A stretch of DNA of 64,000 bases. Source: Cordylochernes scorpioides. Taxonomy: Eukaryota > Arthropoda > Arachnida > Pseudoscorpiones > Chernetidae. Where the stretch lies: assembly GCA_030710605.1 (NCBI GenBank), contig CP092875.1:66956469-67020468 (forward strand), read 5' to 3'. Below, piece after piece: positions 55,061 to 64,000 of this stretch. The stretch's first letter is position 1, and each line of letters starts with the position of its first letter. The notes beneath the pieces are model-generated. The model ran no database searches. It was not told the DNA's origin and was given only the letters and a program-made list of their open reading frames with translations. The position numbers were made by a program, and so were the translations under genes.

Positions 55061-56033
55061 ATCGAATTATGTAAATCCACTTTTATTATTAATTACAATA
55101 GCGCCACATCTCTAGATAGACAAAATACACGTAAACTTCCATATTTTAAAAATTGTCCTCTAATAAGTCAAAAATGCTATCTCCTTCTATGTTTTTTTGT
55201 CGTTCATCTCTCAGCCTGATTAAGGGCGTCACGCGATGGTGTTATCACGGAATCTTGCGTTATTTGTCAAAGATACAACTCCCCTTATTACTTTTCTAAA
55301 GGTGTGTGTTTCATCGAGACATGTTTATAGTACTCTAGTATTAAGATATATTCTAATTTTTCAATAGAAATTATTCTACCAACTAGTATTTGTACTTACG
55401 GTGGAAGTTGAGTCGGTGATATTGAAATCATCGGTTGTAAACTCAGATGGGGCCTCAGTTATAAATGATGTGACCTCCATGGTAGGTGAATTTCTTCAAT
55501 GATGGATCCTCGAGTGATGACTCTGAAATCATATGCTTGGTTAATTTGAGAACTAGAAATCATGATATCTATCTAGGTATAGGCTGATTTTAGTTTCAAT
55601 CTAGTAACCATTGTTAGAATGTGGTAAACATTTTTTAAAGTTTAGTTGCATTTTTTAGAATATGTACAAAAGAAAATGCTGAGAGAGAAAGATTGAGATT
55701 GACACTTCTTTATTACAACATATATGGTTATAGTTGGTTAAATAGAGAATAAATATGAATAAATAAGATTATAAAATGAGAGAGAGAGGTAGTTTAAACA
55801 AATAGGTTAAGTTTTAAAGAGTTACTTCAACATTCAATAAAACTTTATTTCGACATTTAAGTAGCTCACTGTCGCCATTTTCAAAGAAACCTATTTTTAT
55901 TAGGTTTATTTGGAGCTAATTTACGAGATAGTAAACCCAATGAAGACAGGTTTCCTTGAAAAAGACAACAGTGGGTCGCCGACACACCGAAATCCCTATA
56001 TATATATATATGGAGATTTTGCCGGGAAGAAAT
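55061..56033. other. AT-rich spacer
   Basis: No gene recognised. Confidence 0.4.
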
Positions 56034-56207
56034 TGATCTAAAGAGACAAGGGTCGACTCTCCCGTCAAAATAAACGTCTAAAACCAGACGCCATCTATTG
56101 ACCGTCGCCGCAACTAGCGGCCTCAGGTCGGCGACGGTCAATAGATGGCGTCTGGTTTTAGACGTCTATTTTGAAGGGAGAAACGACCCTTGTCTCTTTA
56201 GATATAT
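56034..56207. repeat. Large hairpin
   Basis: Arms of about 76 bp: ATCTAAAGAGACAAGGGTCG... ATTGACCGTCGCCG and its reverse complement, loop about 18 bp (CAACTAGCGGCCTCAGGT). Near-perfect and GC-richer than its flanks. No target duplication is clear. Confidence 0.85.
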
Positions 56208-56219
56208 GCGTATATAAAG

Positions 56220-56284
56220 GTCAGTGTATGTATGTATGTATCTATGTATGTATGTATGTATGTATGTATGTGTGTGTATGTTTG
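56220..56284. repeat. (TATG)n microsatellite
   Basis: About 14 GTAT/TATG units right after the hairpin. Confidence 0.9.
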
Positions 56285-56779
56285 TCGGTTATACACATCC
56301 ACAATACGTAACTAATCTAACTGAAATTTTAACAGTATATAGAGTATAATCAGAAAAACTTATAGTGAAAATTTCAAGTTTCTCCGGGCGTTGCCCAGGT
56401 CATTCGGCTAGTAAAGCATAAAAATGTTCGAATAACTCATTTGAAGCTAAATTATAAATCCAACCTTTAAAATGTTTTTTTTTCCACAAGAGAATATAAG
56501 GATGCCTATAGAAGACATTTCTCCTGGGTACCTAAACATAGATACTGCCATCAAACGCTACTGTTTCGATAGCGGGTTAATTCTGTATCGCTTGACCAGC
56601 TACTAACACAAGCAAACAGCTAAGCATAAACCTACGCCATCCAATCGTTAAACCTATCACCATCTCGGAAACAGAAACCTAGTTAGTTCACGTAATCCTC
56701 TGTAGCTGCTACTCATTCGCATACAGTGAAACTGAGAAGTTACACACTATTTATTTATTTGGATATGGTCTTATTACCT
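56285..56779. other. Spacer
   Basis: No gene. CTCCGGGCGTTGCCCAGG (about 56385) resembles the CCCGGCTTCGCCC repeat core. Confidence 0.35.
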
Positions 56780-57040
56780 TGTGTTTCTAATCTATAATCC
56801 AAATTGTACATTATCACTGATAAGTTACTGAAAGAACGAGTGAAGCAGCATAAATCAGTACTACAAGTCAATAGACCGTTATCCTTAATAGTCGAGCACT
56901 CTATCATTCACAATCCTATACCACACTGGAACAACAGTGAAATAATATACCATAACATTCCTGAGTTAAACAAGAAAGATAATTCCTCGAAAGTTGGGAT
57001 TCAACTTTATGGTGAATTTAGAAAATTGAGATATAAATAA
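56780..57040 (+). mobile_element. Penelope-like relic, GIY-YIG region
   Basis: Plus frame LPCVSN...LYIITDKLLKERVKQHK and SLIVEHSIIHNPIPHWNNSEII. It resembles the C-terminal GIY-YIG domain of Penelope-like elements (PC..C...YIGxT, LKxRVxxHK, EH...H..W...). The N-terminal part and RT are absent; a stop lies in the first block. Confidence 0.5.
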
Positions 57041-59129
57041 TCGTGTTTCAAGAATTTGATATCAAAATTCGATTATTTCCTTAAAAAAAGTATTTGAATA
57101 TGCGAAATTTCTCAAAAATCACCTTACACTTTATATAATAGATGGAAATATATCTCTACCTATATCACAAGTAAGCATTGTTCAGACCATAATGATCATG
57201 ATGGATATTTAGAGACTACTTTCACTGTAGGTACATCCCTTGCCTACACAGGTATAAACAAAGTTAGACTTGTTAACTTGATGGAAATCTTTTTAGGGGC
57301 CTATCGATCTTTGCCAAGGAAGGACCTTTCTCTTATAGAAATAGATACAGAAGCTAAGCGCCTTCTATTGAGATTCTCTGTTTAATCTTAGAAACACGCG
57401 TCAGTGACAAAGCCACAACACCAGATTTGGCAAAAGGCTACTTAGGACTAATGACCTCATAAACTTGGAACTATGGTCTCCACCGACGTTCCGTATTTAC
57501 AAAAGAATTTTACCAAGCCTGCGCGTTTGAAGGACCGATCAAACAATAACTCAGTTTTTTGCCTCTATTTTGATTAGGGAAGTTTATTTTCTATTTTAAG
57601 ATTTTAAATATCTTTTACGCATCGAATGAGTCAAGTTTGAATGACTTCACCAAATACAACAATATGACTTGTTGACAAGAGGAGAATTCCATTGTGGGGG
57701 TGATGCCACCAATTGTCTTCAATAAAGGACAACTTACTTGTCATCAAAGATAATCAATTGCCATCTGTCTTAATAGAAGAGTTTGGTGTGAAAGAACTTC
57801 TTACTGTTGAATCATTCTTCTTTTTGGATTCTTCAGTTGATGTATCTTTCTCTCTCTTTTAGAAAACAATGACTTCTTATCATAGGCATAAAGAATTCTA
57901 ATCATGCTTCACTTTGAAATACTTTTCATTATTCATATTATATATGGTACAGGCCATGTTTATCATGATGAGTAGATCGAAAATGGTTTTTATTGTAAGT
58001 ATGATAAGGTTGAAAAATCAGTGTTTTACAAGATTCGTGAAGGCTTATATCTTGTGTGAGTGTGCAGTAATGGTACAGGAAAGATGAGCGAGAGAGTGAT
58101 GGACTGGACACTTCCTTGCTGATCCAGAGACCATGATAACCATGGCCCTACTTGATAGAACCTGAAAACTTCAGAATAAATAATACTTTAATGGATTGAA
58201 GGAACCTATATGTTGAATCAGTGTTGTTTTAGCGAACTGTTATTTTAGACTACTACAAGGTCGAGTTGTGAGGAAGCTATGGCAGACTAATATGGAAATA
58301 TGCTATATAGCTATGAGCATATGAAGAACCTAGGCCGTCTTCGAGAATATATATCTGTTTGTACAACTAACGCTGATTTCACTTATATTCCAAACTAGTT
58401 AGGTATTGTACATGAAGAAGACATATCTCAAGGAAACTTAGATTGAACAGCTAGGTAGAGAGCAGCACGCTATTAATTAATTTTGGGAAGCTGATAAACA
58501 AATGAAAATTGTTTGGTTAAAAATGTATGTTTTATTCTTATTTGTTATTAATTGTTAATTATTGTAGAAATTGTTGTTAAATATTATTCATTGATGTTAT
58601 TCTATTCTTTATTGTTAATTTATATAATTCATTGTTTTACATAATTAATTCTTTATTGTTTTATTTTAATCTGTATATATTTTCATTGATTAATTTGTTG
58701 CTTTTTTTGTATTGATTCGGCAACAGTGTGTTGTCTATATTTTTGTGTTTTGTTTAGTTTAGTCTCTAGTTTAGTTAAATCGAGCCATCAAGTCATGTTA
58801 GGCTAATCAAATTAATTCATGTATCTTTTTAGTCTAGAAATATTAAATCGAAATTCTTTGTTCAACAGGTAGAGTTCCATTAATTCAAATTTACAGAACT
58901 CATTCAAGAGGATCATCGCTATACCGCAGCTCATAGCATTTAACCTAGGTAGTTAACGCGATTACAGAAATAAGATATAAGGGTGGAGGTACAATAATAT
59001 ATAGTTCATTTCCGTGTTGTCTGAATAATTAGAGTAGTTCGAATAAATTGGATTTTAGTAATGTTATGTAGTTCACAAATTTATTATAAATATTCCAAGA
59101 TATCAGTGCAATAAATAAAATTGCTATAA
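57041..59129. other. AT-rich region with decayed SINE pieces
   Basis: Weak matches to the tRNA-SINE body at about 57165-57265 (ATAATGATCATGATGG...CTTTCACTGTAGGTAC) and 57940-58030 (GGTACAGGCCATG...TTTATTGTAAGT). No gene recognised. Confidence 0.4.
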
Positions 59130-59250
59130 AATAAATCTCTAAAAATATTGTATTGATTATCTGCTAAAATTTATTATAATATATTTTATATATAATAAAG
59201 AATTATAAATTTTAGCAAATAATCAATACAATATTTTTAAAGATTTTTAT
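59130..59250. repeat. AT-rich hairpin
   Basis: Arms of about 48 bp: AAAAATATTGTATTGATTAT...CTAAAATTTAT and reverse complement, about 20-bp loop. Confidence 0.8.
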
Positions 59251-59586
59251 TTATTTCACTAAAATCTTAAAATTTCAAATAAATTCGTGAGCTACGTTTT
59301 TAGGAAAGAAATTATTTTCATTAAGAGCCGAGAAATAGAGATTTGTTTTATCAGACAAAAAAGTGCTAACAGAGAGGACAATGTTGACTTAAGCGAACTC
59401 GAGGGTGAGTTTTCCCTAGCGGCTAGTGGTTTATTGCCGGCCTCCAGGGACTGGTCCCCTAGATTCAGGTCGCACAACGACTATGACATCGCTTGAGCAA
59501 AGTGAAGTCTCGCTTAGTGAGCCACGCACACACATAACTTCTGTTTAACATATTTAGAAGAGGTTATAAAAGTAACTAACGGAAAT
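59251..59586. other. Spacer
   Basis: No gene supported. ORFs on both strands at 59287-59496 have no recognised motif. Confidence 0.35.
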
Positions 59587-59855
59587 ATCTTTATTTACGG
59601 CGCTGCTAACCAAAATGAATGATGACAAATGATTTTTGAGCCCCGATGGACGCATAAAGCAGAATATATATAAAGCACAGTTGGAGAGGCCTTAGGATGG
59701 GTGGCCAGGGGATCATTGCCAGGTGAGCCGGGATGTAGAGGAGAGGGGCAGGGTGGTGATCCGCGGATATCAGGGGGAGGCAGAGATGGGTCCAATAGTG
59801 TTGAGCCCAGGGGTGACCGTGGAGAGCAGACAGACCGCAATGCTTAAAGTGTAAA
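59587..59855. repeat. Dispersed repeat R2, uninterrupted copy
   Basis: Colinear with 32782-32982 plus 38336-38440 (TTTTTGAGCCCCGATGGACG, GGGTGGCCAGG, GACCGTGGAGAGCAGACAGA). It lacks the BEL element and the long G run. Its head resembles part of repeat Z. Confidence 0.8.
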
Positions 59856-60082
59856 AAAGTAACTAACATTGTGTATATAAAATTTATACAGTATTCATAT
59901 AAGAATAATAAAAATACTATAACATGATTCATAGTACAATATTTAAATGACGCTTATTAATAGTGTCTAGGTGTATAATGAAAGTAACAAGTCGTTTGAG
60001 TAGAATAAATGATGATTTATTAGATGAGCTTAATTATAAGGTGATAACGTGCCATCTATATATAAGATATAGAAGCGCTTAA
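59856..60082. other. Spacer
   Basis: No gene recognised. Confidence 0.3.
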
Positions 60083-60536
60083 GCACTAATGTTTATTTCA
60101 AATATAAAACAAACTTCTACTGTCCTTATTGTGATGGAAAAATATTGGGAGAGCTTTTGCTCATCAGTGTTCTTCTTATTCTTTCTTATCTCAAAGCCAT
60201 GATAATCATGGTGGGTAGTTAGCGACTGCTTTTACTGTAAGCGCACCACATGTCTACATATGTGAAAAGCAGTTCGACTTTGCACTTACAAATGTGCCAG
60301 AGCCCCGTTTGGTTACTTGCACTCGCTGGTGGGGTTGGACTTTTGCAAGAATCGCGGGCCATTGGAAATTTTTATTTTTTAAACAGAAAAAAGTGTCCAA
60401 TGCAGGAATCGAACCCGGGTCATAGTGGTCAAAAACCAAACGGTTTAACCATCCTTCCACCGACCCCCAATCAATAATTTTTCATCGTAGTAAGGACAGT
60501 AGAAGTTTGTTTTATATTGGACAGACACATTCGTGC
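60083..60536. mobile_element. M1 MITE interrupted by a SINE
   Basis: Left end GCACTAATG and AAACTTCTACTGTCCTTAT (60083-60161); right end CATCGTAGTAAGGACAGTAG to CATTCGTGC (60469-60536). Same family as 12294-12709. Confidence 0.75.
60162..60468 (-). mobile_element. tRNA-derived SINE, copy 3
   Basis: Minus-strand copy of the 11174 family. B box GGTTCGATTCC at about 60414-60404; body TGCACTTACAAATGTGCC etc. on plus. Inserted in the M1 MITE. Confidence 0.7.
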
Positions 60537-60649
60537 TTATATGCTTCCATTTCTTATAGATGAGCTTAACTTGTTGAATAGTGTTGGAGATAAAAAAGGA
60601 GAATAGATAAGTTAAATTATGATGTATCAGCGCGCCATCTGTTATGAAT

Positions 60650-60911
60650 ATTCGAAACTATTATATACGCGTATGATTCTTTTGAAAATTAAACATCTAA
60701 AATACCCATTCCAAGAGTCTAGCATCACTATCACTATAAAAGGAAGTTCCAAAAATGCAATATAACAGCGGTATGGTAGATTAAACTGGGAGGTTTCACC
60801 ACTGTTGAGTCAGGCCCTCTCATTAATTTTTCCATTGCAGTAAGGGCAGTATAAATTGTTTAATTTTCAAAAGAATTATACGCGTTTATAATATAGTTTC
60901 GAATATTTATA
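60650..60911. mobile_element. Palindromic MITE, M1-related, with a diverged left interior
   Basis: Left arm TTCGAAACTATTATATACGC to about 60690, then unrelated sequence; right half GAGTCAGGCCCTCTCATTAA and TTGCAGTAAGGGCAGTATAA to 60911. Preceded by the shared GCGCGCCATCTGTTAT flank. Confidence 0.7.
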
Positions 60912-62638
60912 AGTTAAATAGATAAAAATGATTATTAATTAAGGAAGTAACTTCAAAGACCCAAACGACTAGCGATTGACTTAGCCACCAAGATGTGTGC
61001 ACTGCACATTTTCATTGCAAATTCATGAGATATCTATGTAAAAATGAACTGATTGTTTCTCATTGGTTCATATACGTCGTTTTTAGCCTATTCCTATGAT
61101 ATATTAATGCTACAAATAGGTGAACCATCCTCGCGTCGGCAAAGTTACGGATCTACCGCCACTTTGTTCAGGTTGGGCTCAGTGGAGTGGAGGACCCGCT
61201 CATCGCCTGGAGGAGAACACTCGCGCGCCGAGGATGCCTCCCCTCATCCTCTATTATATAACTTTTTGTACATATTTTAATTTTCCTATTTATTATTATA
61301 TTATTTTACTATTATAACTCTCTTTGAGTGTAAATATTGACAAGATATCATTAAAAGTTGTTTTAATTGTCAATTACAAATAGGTAAACCTGTAAAGGAT
61401 CTTTGCCATAGTTTTTTTTCTCAGGAAAATTCAAATAGGTTAGTTAAAGAAGGGTCACTATATTGATATTCACATGATCCTCAATGATAATATTGCCATT
61501 ATCGAAATTAAATATGGGTGGGATAGTTCCACCTATGTGTTTCCTCAAATTTTCACCAATTCGGTTGAAACTTCAACTCATATAGTGTTAGGTCTTGAAA
61601 ACATCAACGTTCTTACACCGATAATTTATTGTTATAACGTGCTTATTATACATATAATTGTTAAAAATAAAAGCAAATCAACTGTAAAAATATTTAGTTG
61701 TGCAGAATTCAGGCTATTACGAGTTTCAATACTTTGAATATTCCATTTAAACACTATGCTAATAGGTCATATATGGGTTTACTCAAACCTCCTGCTAACT
61801 ACTTGTTTACCTTCAATAGCCGTCGTAAAATTGATACATGAACTCCCTCATCATTACCTGTTGATGTTTAACCACCCAAGGCAGAAATAGCTATGCATTA
61901 AAGAAAGATTGGCAAAGAACCAAGACATAAACATCTTCTTTTTTCTTATCTCCACTCAATCATATTAGGGTATCAAGCTTGTAAAGCCTGTGTGAAGTAG
62001 AATGCATCTGACTTTGTCATTAAGACTGGGAGCACTACCCAGTGGCAGGCCGACTTAGCTCCAAAAGAAATAGCCGCCTCTGACATGAGGAACAGACGCC
62101 ATGTGCAGCCACTTCTAACATGGAGTACAAACGCTGCTCATCCTGTATCCCTGGATTAGGAGTTCTTACAGGGTACTATAAGCCGGGCCAGCTGAGCCCA
62201 GGTTTTTTAGTGAGCTTGTTACTGCTCCCCCTCCTCCTTTTTCATTCGGGCTTGGGACCGGAAAAGGCAGAGTTGGCATTAAACATAGAAAAAAACCAAG
62301 TCAAACTTGAATTTTAAAGACAGTACGCGAGGAAAACGATAGAATTAAAACAATTAATTTCAAAACCTCATATTACTACTTCGGTAAAGCAAGAAGAATG
62401 CAAAATATAAATATGAGTACTAGATGAAAAAATACAATATTTAAATATATATATATACAATAAATAGAACAATCTTATTAAGTCAATCTAAAGATTGAGA
62501 AAATTCAAAACAACATCGAGGTAAAACAAGAAGAAAATTGAAATAAATATGTCAAAAGAAATTAAGAAGCAAGAAAATACAAGAATTAAAGAATACAAGT
62601 AGAGAAAGGCAAAGAGAACTGTAAAATTAAATAAAAAT
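60912..62638. other. Anonymous region
   Basis: No gene supported. A GC-richer patch at about 61130-61245 and another at about 62040-62270 are not recognised. Confidence 0.4.
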
Positions 62639-62834
62639 AAGATCAATCCGGGGATAGGTTTCTTTAAAAAGTTTTTATTACTTGAACTCAAGCTTTGGGA
62701 ACTTTAAGCCTCTCGACGAGAGTCGCACACAAACTCAACTCCTCAGAGCTTATAGGCCTATAGGCTTATAGGCCTGGAGGAGCTTGAGTTTAAATAATAA
62801 AAAAATAAAAAAAAACTTATCCTCATATTGATCT
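62639..62834. repeat. Foldback element with AGGCCTATAGGC core
   Basis: Arms AAGATCAATCCGGGGATAGG...GAACTCAAGC and reverse complement, about 54 bp; centre has repeated TTATAGGCC palindromes (62748-62775). Confidence 0.75.
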
Positions 62835-63084
62835 TCTATTTATTTGATTTGTGTGTGTGACGAGAGAGCACATGGAATTATAATATCTATTAGAACTGTA
62901 GAATGTCAAAAAGTACGAAACAAAAGGATATAAGAAACAATGATTGATATGATTGATTTGACCACCATTTATCTCTGAAAACTATAAATAATTTCAACAC
63001 TACTTTTTATAGTTTTTAAATATATATAACTAAAGGTTATCTCTAAAATTTTGTTAAGTAGAAATAAACTTTAATTATATGTAT

Positions 63085-63200
63085 TCAAGGAAGGTTTTGT
63101 TGGAGGGTATTGAAGTTCTACCTCACTCCGCTTCTAGGCCCAATATTTCGCCATCAGATTATGCATTATTTGGGTCCATGGCTACATCAAAATTATAGTA
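63085..63200 (+). mobile_element. Mariner transposase relic, third-Asp block
   Basis: Plus frame VLPHSASRPNISPSDYALFG (about 63114-63173) matches the YSPDxxPSDYHLF block of mariner transposases, ending in a stop soon after. Isolated fragment. Confidence 0.6.
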
Positions 63201-63751
63201 TCTAATAATTAAGATATGTATAATCTCTTAGTATCAAGAGAAATTAAATCCAAAAACTAAAGAAATATCTAATAACTAAAGTAAAACAACAAAGAAGCCA
63301 AAATATATCTAATGGCAACGGAAAACAAAACAAAAGATCCTAATTACTAGGACAAGAGAAACACTCCAAAGCACAAGATAATAGAATCTGATAATTGTGG
63401 CTGATCTGGAACAATATTGCGACAATAGAAGATACATTTGTTATTGTCTTTACAAATATTTTATTGAATTTGAAGATAATTCTTGAGGTTTCTGAATATA
63501 AAAACACTCTGAAAAGGCGAGAGAGACTTCTAGGGATGATATAAAGCCTCCCAAAATATAACAGACTTCTTATCTTTGAGAAAATTTAATAATAAATCGA
63601 AAATCAGAAAAAAAGTGTAGATCAACAGGATAGAAAAAAAATGCCTCAACTGGATTTCTAAACTAATAACTTGCTTTTTACTAGTTGAGCCAAGTTTGTA
63701 GCGTATTATCAAAATTAGATATCTGAGAAACAAAAAATATATTTGACACGT
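63201..63751. other. AT-rich spacer
   Basis: No gene recognised. Confidence 0.4.
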
Positions 63752-63822
63752 ATGCTTATTTTGTTACTTAAAACAAAGTTCTACTCGCCTCACTGCAGTG
63801 ATAAAATATTGGGAGGACCTGT
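63752..63822. mobile_element. M1 MITE, left-end fragment
   Basis: TTAAAACAAAGTTCTACTCG, CACTGCAGTG and TATTGGGAGGACCTG; the rest of the element is missing. Confidence 0.6.
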
Positions 63823-64000
63823 AAAAATGTTTTAGTTCCAAAATAATACGCTTCAGAAATACGTAGTTCATATTTCTTATAAAAATTGGCGCTCTAGTGC
63901 ATCATATGAAGATATCTGTACTAAAAGAGACACTTCTTCCCTTAAATATGCATTAACCTACACCGGGGAGATGCCACATGTCTGTTCCGCTTCAAAACGG
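63823..64000. other. Window end, unassigned
   Basis: ACACCGGGGAGATGCCACATGTC-like sequence near the end could be a zinc-finger-like or SINE piece, but it is too short to call. Confidence 0.2.

Noticed and set aside
55881..56141. 86-codon ORF across the 56-kb hairpin
   Set aside because: Created by the inverted repeat; no recognisable residues.

Overview
The window is animal nuclear DNA, most likely from an arthropod with a large AT-rich genome. Evidence: a single-exon rhodopsin-like neuropeptide receptor family close to arthropod CCHamide/bombesin-type receptors, an arthropod-style mixture of repeats (mariner and Tc1-like transposons, BEL, copia and gypsy retrotransposons, I-type and other LINEs, Penelope-like relics, tRNA-derived SINEs), eukaryotic pol III signals, and no operons or bacterial genes. 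I cannot fix the species; copepod, arachnid or insect all fit.

Layout. 1-1150: 3' end of a LINE. About 1152-17100: a tandem array of three related units (A, B, C), each with one GPCR gene on the minus strand (1872-2921, 7862-8875, 16095-17138). A and B also carry upstream a decayed Tc1-like transposon, a 90-bp minisatellite and a LINE 3' fragment; B has about 2.5 kb of extra insertions. A fourth, truncated and inverted GPCR fragment is at 19443-19733. 17270-19080: mariner and Penelope-like relics around a 25-bp minisatellite. 19990-21300: gypsy gag-protease relic. 22050-29190: two inverted copies of one repeat, the left interrupted by an RT-deleted copia element; between them lie copies of a repeat marked by a CCCGGCTTCGCCCGGG core, a U2 snRNA fragment, an intact tRNA-Gly(GCC) gene and a 32-bp minisatellite. 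29600-31800: small palindromic DNA transposons. 32782-38440: a BEL/Pao element with two near-identical LTRs and a 5-bp target duplication, carrying one 1182-codon ORF without reverse transcriptase. About 38630-45660: a nearly complete bicistronic LINE on the minus strand, split by an apparently intact DD41D mariner. 46360-49380: SINE, hAT-type, pogo-like and mariner MITEs nested in each other. 50400-50660: an orphan promoter-like block with three CCAAT boxes exactly 32 bp apart. 51320-52641: a recent, frameshifted mariner. 52650-64000: mostly anonymous AT-rich DNA with MITEs, SINEs, hairpins and short relics.

The only plausible host genes are GPCR copies B and C (copy A possibly decaying) and the tRNA-Gly gene. 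Almost everything else recognisable is transposon-derived. The most interesting points are the GPCR tandem expansion with mosaic divergence, the BEL ORF that kept gag-protease-integrase in one frame but lost RT and the first integrase Asp, and the intact mariner inside the LINE endonuclease region.
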